Shown in pieces: positions 21,456 to 31,638 of a DNA stretch of 64,000 bases (its first letter is position 1; every line of letters begins with the position of its first letter). The DNA lies in contig NW_026947509.1 of assembly GCF_034190915.1 (NCBI RefSeq), forward strand, positions 32,310,767 through 32,374,766, read 5' to 3'. The DNA is from Cavia porcellus (lineage: Eukaryota; Chordata; Mammalia; Rodentia; Caviidae). The translations under genes and the position numbers were made by a program. A model generated the notes under the pieces. It made no database searches, was not told the DNA's origin, and worked only from the letters and a program-made list of their open reading frames with translations.

Positions 21456-21888
21456 CTTGACCCTCCACTCAGGTGCATATGACTGAGCTAAGTTTTAGAA
21501 TATGTTCCCTATAGCTTCTCATGAAATCCACCTTAATTATAATGAGCAAATTAAATAGCTATCTGTGGGCAATTACAAAGGGCCATAAAAGCTATTTCTG
21601 TTTGAAACTGCTTGTCTTTTTAACCATAGGAAGGGTTTCTCTCTCTTGAAGATTCATTAACAGATTCATTTGTGCAGGGAATGCCTTTTTAATCATCAGC
21701 AGTAACTAGGACAATCAGATCCTCATTTAATTTATCAAACAGTGTGAAGAAGGTACTACGAATTGGACTCCGGAATAATGTATTCCAAATGCCAATGGGG
21801 TCATCGTTCTAAAAATCAAGTAAAACCAGCTTCCTCTTACCTCCTTCGTCCCTGAAAACTGGAAGGCTAGAGAGCCAAGAGAAGGCAG
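21456..21888. other. Unassigned sequence
   Basis: AT-leaning, low-repeat-looking sequence. It could be a conserved non-coding stretch, but that needs alignment with other mammals. Confidence 0.3.
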
Positions 21889-22074
21889 CCGGGCGTGGTG
21901 GCTCATGCCTGTAATCCCAGCACTTGGGAGGCTGAGGCAGGAGGATCATTTCGATTCGAGACCAGCCTAGGCTACAAAGTGAGCTCAAGGCCAACCTGAA
22001 CAGCACAGCGAGTTTTAACTAACCTATACTTCTGTGTGTTTTGGATAAACAGGAAAAAAAAAAAAAAAAAAAAA
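21889..22074 (+). mobile_element. B1 (7SL-derived) SINE, well preserved
   Basis: Begins 'gccgggcgtggtggctcatg' with an intact A-box region, then 'cctgtaatcccagcacttgg', 'gaggctgaggcaggaggatc', 'gattcgagaccagcctaggc' and 'tacaaagtgagctcaaggcc'. A non-canonical stretch runs to a 21-nt poly(A) at 22054-22074. It is the best-preserved 7SL-derived element here. Confidence 0.92.
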
Positions 22075-22559
22075 GAGGGCCGATAGATGCCTCCGCGGTC
22101 CTGGCTGAGCTGAGCCCCTCTCTTCTGAGAATGAGTCTTCCAACAGGAAGTGAGGAAGGTTGGTGGGGGAGCAGACGGGATCAGAGCAACCACAGGCTTG
22201 TGAGTAAGGCGGGTCTTTCTCCTGGCAGAGGAAGTCCCTTTCCAGTTCAGATTGGAAACAAGAATCTGAACCTCCCTTGGCCCTCAGCCCTTCTTCTTCT
22301 GGCTGCTGGTGGGACCCTAACGGAAGCCAAAGAAAGACCAGGGCGCTCTCCTCTGTCTTTATGGCTCACTCAGACCACTAGCAAATTCCACCCCAGCCAC
22401 CAGCGAGGATGAGGGCAAAGCCATCCGCATCTCTCTCCCACCGTCCTGTGCGCCCCTCTATCCCCCCAGTGAATCCCACAGCACCCGGGAGCCTTCACAG
22501 GCTCCTTCCTGGCCTCCATCTTCTGCCCCTGTCTCTCTCACTTCACCCCATCCAGTGAC
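22075..22559. other. Unassigned sequence
   Basis: C/T-rich toward 22440-22560. No feature recognised. Confidence 0.35.
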
Positions 22560-22900
22560 AGTGTGGTTCTTTCAAATGAAAACCAGAAGATTTCTACTTA
22601 AAACAACTCCTTGGCTTCCTTGAGAGAAGAAGTAAAGACACCCCTTCCCACCCTGGCCCAGGAGACCTGGTGTGGTCTGGCCCTGATACCATCTTCTTCC
22701 AATACCACTTTCTCTGACCGTGCTTCTATATAACAGGCTGCTCCCACCCCAGGACCTTTGCACTAACTTGTTCTTCCTCTTATATCATTGTTTCATTGGC
22801 TTTTGTTTCATATCTGTTTCTGGGCTCAAATGTTACCTTCCGTGACAACTCAATTCAATTCAATCATCCTATCACATCCTTTTAAAAACAATTCTCTACA
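22560..22900 (+). repeat. L2 LINE 3' remnant
   Basis: 'accccaggacctttgcacta', 'acttgttcttcctc' and 'tgggctcaaatgttaccttc' followed by 'cgtgacaactc' match the order of the L2 3' consensus ('cctcagggcctttgcactgg', 'tgctcaaatgtcacctcctc'). Ancient. Confidence 0.62.
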
Positions 22901-24079
22901 CAGGGCAAGCAGATGCATCTCTTACTGTTTACTTCTGGTTTCCCCAACTCACGTCCACTGAGAGTGTCCCTGGTACTCACAGGGGAGCTCAGAGTTCACA
23001 GTATGACAGACGCCTGATGGAGATCTGCGGAATGAGTGAGTGCAGAGCTGGAACGTCTTGGCCCTCTGCAGTAAAAGGCCATTCTCCTCTGAGGAGCACA
23101 GATCCAGGTCCTCTGGCAAATCCTGGACACACATTGTGACAGGTCCAGAGCCTGCAGGAAGCGGGAAACAGAAAAGACTCAGGGTGGACTCAGGGCAAGC
23201 AAAACGTAAAGCTTCTGCTAATCAGCAGTGTTCAGAAAAGGGACATTGCCAACTAGGGAAAAGTATCTGTGCAATACGGGTCTGCTGGCCATGATGTGCT
23301 GTCACCACTTGGAAACACCATGGTAGATGCTTATAAATCCAAATCCACATAATAAAGCTGTTTATCCAAAGCACACAGAAGTGTATGTTAGTAAAGGGCT
23401 TTGAGAATGTTTGTAGGCATTGTATTCCAAATGGGCAAAAACTGGAAAACCCAAGTGCCCATCAAAAACTCTATATCCCAGTAATCCACCAATCCATACA
23501 TCGACACAGATGTCTTCTTGCAAACGCTGTGTTACACAGAAGCCGAACATGGAAAGCATGTGCCAGTAACTGAGATTGCAGGACCCTCGAGGACAGGTAG
23601 AGCTGAGCACTGGTGAAGGACATCAGGAAAGCTGCTGCCAGAGGAACGGGGTTGGCACTGATGAGGGGTGGGCACAAAGGGACTGGCACAGGTCATGAAG
23701 ATATTCTGTGTTTTGCTTGTACATTGATTGCAGGAGAACGGCGTCAAAAATCATGAGCACATTGAAGGTTTGCACCTGTATGTGAATTTTCCCCAAGAAA
23801 GTCTAATGTCTACGGAAGCCGTGAGGAGACATGGAAGCTGACTGTTCCTGAGCTCTCCACCCTTTGGACAAGGGGCCCTTACATTAATTTACAGATGAAA
23901 TTATTTGGGTCTCTCCTCTAGAATGGTGGAAAGTCTGGCGATTTGCTTGGGATGTGAGGTGGGTGGATAAGCCACAGAAAGCACCTTTGCACTCAAAAAG
24001 GCTCTTCATTATTAAAGCCACTCTCAAACCCAAACATCCCCTCACTGGTAGGTGCAGGTGCTGGCCATGCAAGCATTTA
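22901..24079. other. Unassigned sequence
   Basis: About 1.2 kb. The part 23380-23500 ('gaatgtttgtaggcattgta', 'aaatgggcaaaaactggaaa') resembles old LINE ORF2 wording but only loosely. Nothing else. Confidence 0.3.
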
Positions 24080-24172
24080 TTCTGCAAATGTTTACTGAGC
24101 TGTCTCTGGTTCCCAGGCACTGAGCTACACAGTGCACATGACACAATCCCTGGTTTGTGACCACACCCATGG
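24080..24172 (+). repeat. Ancient dispersed repeat (MIR/L2-class remnant)
   Basis: 'tgcaaatgtttactgagctg' then 'ggttcccaggcactgagcta', 'cacagtgcacatgacacaat' and 'ccctgg' follow the common mammalian pattern 'tttattgagc..gtgccaggcactg..gacaaggtccctgcc'. Related copies lie at 51225-51345 and 52280-52390. Confidence 0.47.
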
Positions 24173-25058
24173 TACCTAGCAAGAGACCCAGTGCTGGCCA
24201 ACACAGGGTTCCTTGGAAGACAAGCCATGGCCACTAGACAGTCTCCTTGCCCGCCTCCCCTGGCTCCCCGGCACACTGCTGCTGAGTGCAGGTCTTTTCA
24301 TGAAAACTTCCGGAAAATGATGGTGATTTGAATATGGGGTTTCTCCACATCTAGTGACAGACCTCACTGTTGCTAAAAATTCCCTGCTCATTCTTCACCA
24401 AAGGGCTTGTTCTCTGGTACCCCAACTTCTGCGTGTCTACCTCAAAAAAATTGAGTATTTTCTTCAATTGCTTGTGTTATGAGTTGAATGGCGTCCCTCA
24501 GAAGAGACAAGGAGTGGCTGGAAAATACAGCATGTGTTTAAATTTTTAAAATGTGTCACAGGAAGAGACACGGGGCCGTTAATATTAAGAATATTCCTCT
24601 CCATCTTACACACACTCCTCCCATCACTCTCGCCTCTTTCTGGAAGTCCTCCCTCATGTGCCTTTAGGTTTGCAATCCTGGCTGCCTGCATGTCCTGAAT
24701 TAACAGAAATGCTTCCATTTTCGTGGTCCTTTTGACTTCAGTGGAGAACTGGAAGTGTCAGAGTACCGTTCCCATGAATAAACTGGCTGAGCAAGCCCTG
24801 CCCTCTTCCCCCAGCCCGCCTTGCTATTGGGTGGCGCCCACCAGCAGCGTTCACTGTATGCCTTATCACATTTTGTGGCTACGCCCACAAAAAGGGACTT
24901 CCGGGACTGCTTCTCCGGAAAGTGGCAAAGAATGATGGGATGGGTGTCCCTGAAGAGAGAGGGAGAATTTTGAGAACGATTGATGCCAATGTGTCTTTCA
25001 CTGTAAAAAAATTATTAAGATGTAAGCTCTTGCTGTAGATTTTGAGTATCCCTTGTAT
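24173..25058. other. Unassigned, with possible MLT1 LTR start at 24474
   Basis: 'tgttatgagttgaatggcgt' at 24475 looks like an MLT1 LTR 5' end but cannot be followed beyond about 24515. The rest is unrecognised. Confidence 0.3.
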
Positions 25059-25059
25059 A

Positions 25060-25265
25060 TCGAATCTCTAATCATCAATGCCTCACGATGTGGGTTTATT
25101 AGTAATTAGGTCTCTGCAGAGGGAATCAGGTCAAAATGAAGTCCTTAGGGTGGGCTCTAGCCCCGTACAAGGGTGTCCTTATAAAAAGGGGAAATTTGAC
25201 CATAAAGAGATACATACCCAGGGGGCAGGCCATGCACGTATGTGACCTTTCTACCATAAAAGAGT
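25060..25265 (+). repeat. MLT1-like LTR, middle part
   Basis: 'aattaggtctctgcagaggg', 'aatcaggtcaaaatgaagtc', 'cttagggtgggctctagccc' and 'gtgtccttataaaaagggga' follow the internal consensus of MLT1 LTRs nearly word for word. No LTR ends are visible. Confidence 0.68.
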
Positions 25266-26689
25266 AAAGAGAATACAAACACTTGTCTTCTAATAATTTA
25301 TTTTTTGCAAAAGATAAACCAGAGACTTTGGTTTCTGAATTAAACACTGGATAGAGAATTTAAATGCAGAAAAACAGCAGGGATTTTTCAAAAGTCACAA
25401 AGACTAATGAGCCACCCACAAAATTGATCTGCAAGACCCAACACGGGTTAGTGACAGTTCAGTTAAAGGTCATTAACAAATACAAACTGTGATCAATTAT
25501 TTAAATACAATTCAAGACAAACAATGCAAAGCCTTCTCCAATCAGATACAATTGATCTGCTGAAAATAATATTGTACTTCTAAGAGAACAGCCAGACCCA
25601 GATCAATAAAATTACCCCTCACCATAAACCTTTTATCCAAGACCAATTTATCATTATCAATACCTTTTAACAAAACAAGCATTTGATGTGCCACTAAGAG
25701 AATGCTTAGTGGTTGTTTTTCTGAAAATGCGTATAAGCAAAGAGAGTGATTTATCTCTCTCTTCACACACATAGTCTCCTCTGGGTAAGGGTTTTTTATT
25801 CAAAGAAGCAGCAGGGAACCCATTTTGTTATCTCTGTTCCTCTATATAGAAATGGCAGGGTCCAGTGTTCAATCCAATTAGCGATCACTTAGCCTGTGCA
25901 GCAGGCGACTTTAACCTGCCTGGACGCCGCTGCAAGACAAGTGATGGATGGTGGATCAAACGTCCCCTGGACGAAATCCCCTGGATTTCACCCTCCCACC
26001 CAGTCTTAGGAACATGCCTCAAAACGCAGGAGAGTGACTGAGACAGGTTGCAAAGACCATTTCAAGTCCATTCTCATTCTTGCAAATAGAATAAGATACT
26101 CAGACCCTGGTGCCTAAAACTACTGTTAGAGGCATTCCCATGACATATTATTGGATGAAAATCTCAGATGTAGAAGATGCTTATTGTTTGCACAAGATAT
26201 TACTTTAGTGACTATAAAAGGAGATACATGTTCATGCCAAAGAAAAGAATATGACCTTCAAACCTGTCCATTAGACAAATGAGCGCCAGTTCTTCCATAA
26301 TGGCTCAAAACCCATTTTGTGTCCACAGTGAGTTTTTGCAAACTTCCACAGATCATGCAGTTAGTTTAACCTTTTGCTGGGAGAGTCTGATTTTTCCAGC
26401 TGTCAGATCCTTGGGAGAGCCTCATGTTGCCCTGAGGCACCAGCCATTGCTATAAGGGGAAAAGAAGGGAGAGGTCTGGGGTAGGGCTAGGGAACAAGAG
26501 AAGGGGACAGATTCATTTCTCTTCTGTGGGTTTCAGCAAGGCAGACAGGCAGGGCAGGCGACAGGAAGATGGGCTAAGGCAGACTGGTGAGTTCCTGTAG
26601 CATTAGGGGCTGGTCCAGGCAGAATGCACAAGTGTGAGCCTCCTGCTACTTGCAATCTACATTCTTCTGATTGTTCAGTGCTGTTCTCA
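25266..26689. other. Unassigned sequence
   Basis: About 1.4 kb, AT-leaning, no repeat family or exon recognised. GA-rich patch at 26460-26510. Confidence 0.35.
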
Positions 26690-26960
26690 GACTGCCAGCT
26701 CCATTCACTCTTCGGGTTTTTTTATTCTGGAAATTTCCAAACACATAAAAGGGGAAGTCAGTGGAGAATACTGTATGACGAATTCCAGCTGCCACCCCAG
26801 CTTCTGAAGATGGCCAGCTCTTGGTCAGCCTTGCTTGAGTGCACCCGACTTTCCGTCTCAGGTAGATGATGCCCAGCTTTCTAAACTTACCCTACATGCA
26901 CCTCTCATTTGCCTGACAAACAACTTTGGTGAATTGCCTAAAACTGCACTTTTGTCTCTT
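26690..26960. repeat. Possible old LINE 3' remnant
   Basis: 'ggaaatttccaaacacataa' with 'gagaatactgtatgacgaat' and 'tccagctgccaccccagctt' parallels the ancient sequence 'ttcaaacatacacaaaagta..gaatagtataatgaac..cccagctt'. Weak. Confidence 0.38.
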
Positions 26961-27135
26961 TAGAAGAGAATGAGGTTATTCCGTGGTGGAAGTGGGGCAA
27001 AGAACAGGGGAGAGAAGGAAATAGGTCAGGGTTGTCCTCTAAAATGCCATGTGCGTTCCTTTTCCAGGGCTTTGGTGCTTCCTGCTATCTGCCTGGAATG
27101 TTCTTCTTGTAGTTCCCCTCTTACTCTCTCACTCT
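26961..27135. other. Unassigned spacer
   Basis: Nothing recognised. Confidence 0.3.
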
Positions 27136-27144
27136 TATTCTAGA

Positions 27145-30100
27145 CTTTTCTTTTCATTTTTTAATTTTAAGGAGAAAAAGAAAAAAAAAGCAGAAAAAGG
27201 GTACAAGTTATACAGAATTTCAGAAAAAATAAACAGTAGGAAATCACTAGTTAATAGATTACATGTCATCTTAGAAACAGTTGTTCAAGTTACAAAATTA
27301 AAGCACATAGAGTGGACATTCAAACAATGAGAATGCAAACAGTTCTGTTCAGGATCCAATAGAACTCAGTAATATGGTTATCTATCTTATACACTTAAAT
27401 ATACATGCAGTTATATCCTTTAGAGCACTTTTCCTCTCTTTTGTACAATGACAGTTACACATTTTGGGTTTTATTACTCCCACAGTTCTTATTACTTTTT
27501 TGGAAGAGAATAAAACCAAATAACCAAAACAGAGTCAGTCAAATCAAAAGGATGGATATAATATATAATGTAAAAACATAATACAAGGTGATCAACAATG
27601 GTTACTATAATGCCTCTTGCTATCTTAAAAAGAATTGCCTATATCATCAGTTATAATAAAATTGAACAAAATAGTAAAGAACAAAACCAATAAAACCAAA
27701 ACATTGGAGACATTGCAGGACTTCAAAAGAAGATAATAATCAAACCAGAATGGGCGTCATAATGAATCTTATTGTCTTCACAGTTGTTGCCTATACTTTT
27801 GAACTTGATACTATCAAACAAAACAGAATAGAGGGAAATCAGTCAAAACAAGATGGTGAAAGCAATACAGGGTTTCAAAGCAAGTTAATAGGAAATCAAA
27901 GTGGGTTACTACAATATATCCTGATATTTTTTATTAATTTTTCCCTTAATTAAAAAGATAAAATAAAAAAGTAAATAATAAAAAAAGGAGATTGGATAAA
28001 AGAGGACATAATAACAAAACAGCACAGGTCAAAACATAACCATTTATGCAAAATAGTGTTTCACCACAAGATATCCCGACATAAAAGTAGTTATAGTGTC
28101 TTTTCCCTTGAATCTTTGAGTATAACTTTGTATACTGTAGCATCAAACATATCAAGACAATGTAAAACCATTCAAGAGAATGACAGTATTATAGGATATT
28201 TAGAATCAACCAACAGAAAATGAACAATGATTTCTGTATAATCTTGTCTATAAAAGTTTTTATTTATATTATCACATATAATAAAATCCAATAAGATACA
28301 ACATGTTAAGACCAATGGAGACAGAAGAACAAAAGCTTGATGGGACTTCAAAACAAGATGATATTCAATCAGCACTAGCTATTATGATGTCTTGTTTTCT
28401 CCAAAATAGCTGTTCCTATGGTCCAACCTTCTCTGCCTCATTTCTGTTGAGCTCTTTTTCTGCCTTTAGTTGTCAGTTTGTCTTCTTTATTTTGCTTTCT
28501 GCTCCATTCACTGTGGCCTCTCTGCCATTGTTTCTGGAATCTTGGTACTTTTCTTTTTTTAGAATGTCCTGCAAAATTCTCTGTAGATTTGAACTGGTGG
28601 TTGCAAGTTCCCCTAGTTCCTCTTTATCCTGGAAGCACCTTGTTTTTCCATCAATTTCTAGGGACAGTTGTGCAGGATATATCAATCTTGGCTGGAGGTT
28701 ATTATCTTTCAAAGCTTGAATTATTTCCCCTCACGCTCTTCGTGGTTTGATGGTTTGTGCTGAGAAGTCTGCTGTAATTCTGATGGGTGCTCCCTTGTAA
28801 GTGATCTGTTTCTTGTCTCTGATGGCTTTTAATATTCTGTTCTTATATTGGATTTCTGGAATTTTGATTATTATATGCCTGGGTGTAGTTCTGTTTGGGT
28901 TGTAGGTGGCTGGGGTCCTGTATGCCTCATACATCTGAGTATCTTTACCTTTTGCTAAATTAGGGAAATTCTCCTGGATTATTTCTGTGAATAGCTTTTG
29001 TAGTTCATTTGTTTGTGTCCCTACTTCTTCTTTTACGTTCTTAATTCTTAAGTTATAGATCCTCTTATCATCTTCTAGTTTTGTATTATTGCTGTTTGCT
29101 TCCTTGTTATTTTAAGAAGTTTTTTCATTTCATGCTCCCACCTTACAAATCTGTCTTCCAGTTCAGATAATCTATCCTTAGTTTCTTTCAAGCTGTTATG
29201 CCAGCTTTCAATAGAGTTTTTAATTTTCTGGTAATCTCTTTGAACCTGCTTCACATATTCTATGTTTTCTCTGTTTTCTCCATCAAACAATTCTCCCGTT
29301 TTTCTGTTCTTCCATTCCACCATCTGTTTTTTCTTGGGCAGTGCTTAGCATTTCCTAACTATTCTACTTATACCTTGCTTTACTTCATTAAATACTTCAG
29401 TTTTGAACTCATCTATGAGGCTCCAGAGATATCACTTTATGTCTATTGGTGCCGTGTCTGATATTGCATGTTTTTGCTCCTCATTCTTCTTTGCATTTAC
29501 CTTTCCTGGATCAGTGTTCTCAGGATTGGTGACTTAGGACCCTTTCTTGTTGCTCCCTTTTCCTATACTTTTTGTTCCTTCCATACAAGCGTATACAGGA
29601 GGCCCACAGTTTGTTTGAATTGTGCTGGCTAGGTGTTCCCGCCCACTGCAGTGTACTAGGGAGACACAGACCTGGGCAGCCTCTGCTGGGTCTGCCCCTC
29701 CAGGTCAGCCTACTGAAGGCTTCACTGCTAGGGTGCATCACCAGGTGCTGGAACCTGGTTTGGGCTAGCCTACTGGGTCTTAGTGCATGGCATCATCCAG
29801 CCCAAGCACTCCCCACCAATCCTGCTCAAGAGGGGAATATGTGACTAAAGTCACTGCAGCGTCCTGTTCAGGATAGTCCAGTCCCAGAATGTCCTCTGTT
29901 GGAACCTCCTGGTCTATGGAAGGGTCCCCATTCCTCTTACTCACCGCAGGTCAATGCAGGGCTCCCTGTCCGTGCTGCTCTCAACTCTGTTCACTGATTC
30001 CCACTCTCTGAGCTTTTGTGGTCTCTGTCCCTGCTGTGCTGATTCAGATGCAGCAGTGGCAGCACGAAATTCAAATTGCTGTTTCCAGAGGCGCGGGTTC

Positions 30101-30314
30101 CAGCTTCAATGCTAAGATTTTATCTGTTCCTGTTATAGCACCGAGATTGCATTTCCAGTTGGTTTCTCTCAGCTTAGTTCATTCCTGGGTCAGCAGCATA
30201 TATCTCTTCTTGGTTAGGACTCCTCACACAGCACCATTCCTGGATTCTAAGCTGGCTATCTCAGAGAGCCTCCATAGCTGCTGTTATGTATCTACAATGT
30301 TCTCCCGGAAGTTC
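27145..30314 (-). mobile_element. ORF1-only LINE (HAL1-like), near-full-length copy
   Basis: Read 5' to 3' on the minus strand: about 1 kb of 5' untranslated sequence (30314-29324), a broken L1-type ORF1 (29323-28473), then about 1.3 kb of non-coding 3' sequence ending in an A-rich tail (T-rich at 27145-27165 on the plus strand). No reverse transcriptase or endonuclease motif lies downstream of ORF1. The copy at 61884-64000 has the same ORF1 to 3'-UTR junction, so this is a family structure and not a private deletion. A 9-bp repeat 'tattctaga' at 27136-27144 and 30315-30323 may be the target-site duplication, which sets these ends; that boundary is tentative. Family knowledge: HAL1 ('half-L1') elements have ORF1 only and move with L1 enzymes. 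Confidence 0.9.
28473..29323 (-). pseudogene. L1-type ORF1 of the HAL1-like element, broken
   Basis: About 283 codons, shorter than usual L1 ORF1 proteins (roughly 340-370). From the start codon at 29321-29323: a heptad-rich coiled coil (29290-29090; 'SLKETKDRLSELEDRF'), then the RNA-recognition-like core with 'PRHIIIKIPEIQYKNRILKA' (about 28885-28825), then the C-terminal domain with 'ITYKGAPIRITADFSAQT' and 'QPRLIYPAQLSLEIDGKT'. Two lesions by comparison with the copy at 63.2-64.0 kb: loss of one base near 29079 and a Trp codon turned to TGA at 28731-28733. Few lesions imply a fairly young insertion. Known role of ORF1p: trimeric RNA-binding chaperone coating LINE RNA. Confidence 0.9.
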
Positions 30315-30323
30315 TATTCTAGA

Positions 30324-30394
30324 ATTTCTGAAGCATCACTTAACTAAGAAGCCTGAACTGTCCTCTTTTGTCAAGTTATCTCCATGTTAACATA
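30324..30394. other. Short unassigned spacer
   Basis: Between the LINE 5' end and the LTR. Nothing recognised. Confidence 0.3.
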
Positions 30395-30758
30395 ATCTGT
30401 TTGAACGTCCATAAGAATTTCATAACCTGAGTGGCTGATAAACAACAGAAATTAATTTCTCACAGTTCTGGCAGCTAGGAAGTCCAAGACCAAAGCACCA
30501 GCATGGCTGGGCTCTGTGTGGGTCTCCTCTAGGTTGCAGCCTGCTGACCTCCTTCCTGTTGCACTCTCACAAGGTGGGTGGGGCAAACCAGGCCCCCCCA
30601 GCTCTTTACAGGGAAACCTCCTCTCCCCTCACAGCCCCACTCCACTCTTGTGCAGGAAACCTCCACCTTCCTCTCACTTCCTCTCCACTGCTTAATGCTA
30701 TCACCTTAGGGTTTCAACTTATACATTTTGGAGAGACACAAATATTCAGATCGTAGCA
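30395..30758 (-). mobile_element. MLT1-like solo LTR
   Basis: Plus-strand text reads as a reversed MLT1 LTR: 'cctgagtggctgataaacaa', 'ttaatttctcacagttctgg', 'cagctaggaagtccaagacc', 'aaagcaccagcatgg', then the reversed 5' end 'gagacacaaatattcagatc' to 30758. Both ends are recognisable, with no internal region. Confidence 0.78.
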
Positions 30759-31047
30759 CACCCCAGCAAGATCCCTCCCCCTTATCCTGTTGTGATTTTC
30801 CTCATTGCCACTTATTATAATGTATATTTGCTTGTGTTACTTGTTCCATTGTTAGAACACAAGTTCAGACCTTGGACTTGGTTCTGTCCTTTTCTTTTTC
30901 AAAAAGCATCAAAAAATGAATGTATTTAATCATACTCAACTGATAATAGAGCAAATGGGTGAATAATAATTCATGCCATCACATGTTCAATGAACTGAAA
31001 ACAAAAAGGTGGTCAGAGGAAGGCAGAGGAACTCTGTCTTATAAGAG
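30759..31047. other. Unassigned; may include FCF1 pseudogene 3' UTR
   Basis: Lies on the 3' side of the FCF1 pseudogene. A retrocopied 3' UTR would sit here, but I cannot verify it and see no poly(T) longer than the mixed 'ccttttctttttc' at 30888. Confidence 0.35.
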
Positions 31048-31638
31048 TTACAGGCGAGGGGCTCCCTAATCATCTGGCACCCACTCGATATTGTATCTGT
31101 GGTTAGAAATGCACACGATAGGAACTCAGGATCTCCAGGATTCTTCATTTAAAATCCCAGTAAATCACGACTACAATATAACACCTGTGCTGAGTCTCTC
31201 TACACTCCCAGTCAGCTGTGCAGGTCCCTTTTATGTGTACAAAGTCGTCATTCAAAACATGGATCCTTAGCCATCAGTAGAGCCACTGGATACTTCTGTG
31301 ATAGTTCCTCAGTTTCAGCCTTTACACAATCAGTTACACAAGGGACACATTTGGCACACAGCCAGTCCATCATCGATTGTCCTATGTCTAGTCTGGCTTT
31401 GATAAAGCTGTTCATAAACTTGGTATCAACCAGGATATGATAAGGGGGGCCCAGCCGTGTATTATATTGGAAGAACAAGCAGGAAGGATGTTGGGGGACT
31501 TATCTTTCTTTTAGAGCACTGGGATCTTTCTTTTCTTCTTTCTTTCTTTAGGTTTTAATTTATCTTTTCCTTTGAGTCTCTCATCTCTCAGACTCATTTC
31601 ATGGTCACATATTTTCTTGCTTTCTTTTGTTTCCCCAG
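31048..31638 (-). pseudogene. FCF1P: Processed pseudogene of FCF1 (rRNA-processing PIN-domain protein)
   Basis: A 591-bp uninterrupted span equals about 197 codons, matching the roughly 198 residues of the parent, with no introns, so it is a retrocopy. Recognisable pieces: 'FFQYNTRLGPPYHILVDTKF' and 'CAKCVPCVTDCVKAE' (31478-31330), 'ALLMAKDPCFE', and the C-terminus equivalent to 'PDDYGAPRF' near 31050-31075. The parent is a nucleolar protein of the small-subunit processome needed for early pre-rRNA cleavage. Lesions: start ATG is CTG (31636-31638), a frameshift with a TGA just after 'KDPCFE' (about 31246), and the Tyr near the C-terminus is a TAG. The 5' part has further indels. Not functional as a protein. 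Confidence 0.93.

Noticed and set aside
28303..28750. Plus-strand frames of 90-138 codons over the LINE, repeated at 63055-63552
   Set aside because: They are antisense shadows of the minus-strand ORF1 and its 3' region. Their recurrence in both copies reflects the repeat and not an independent gene.
27136..30323. Treating 'tattctaga' as a proven target-site duplication for the long HAL1-like copy
   Set aside because: At 9 bp it could be chance. I used it only as the best available boundary and marked the ends as tentative.
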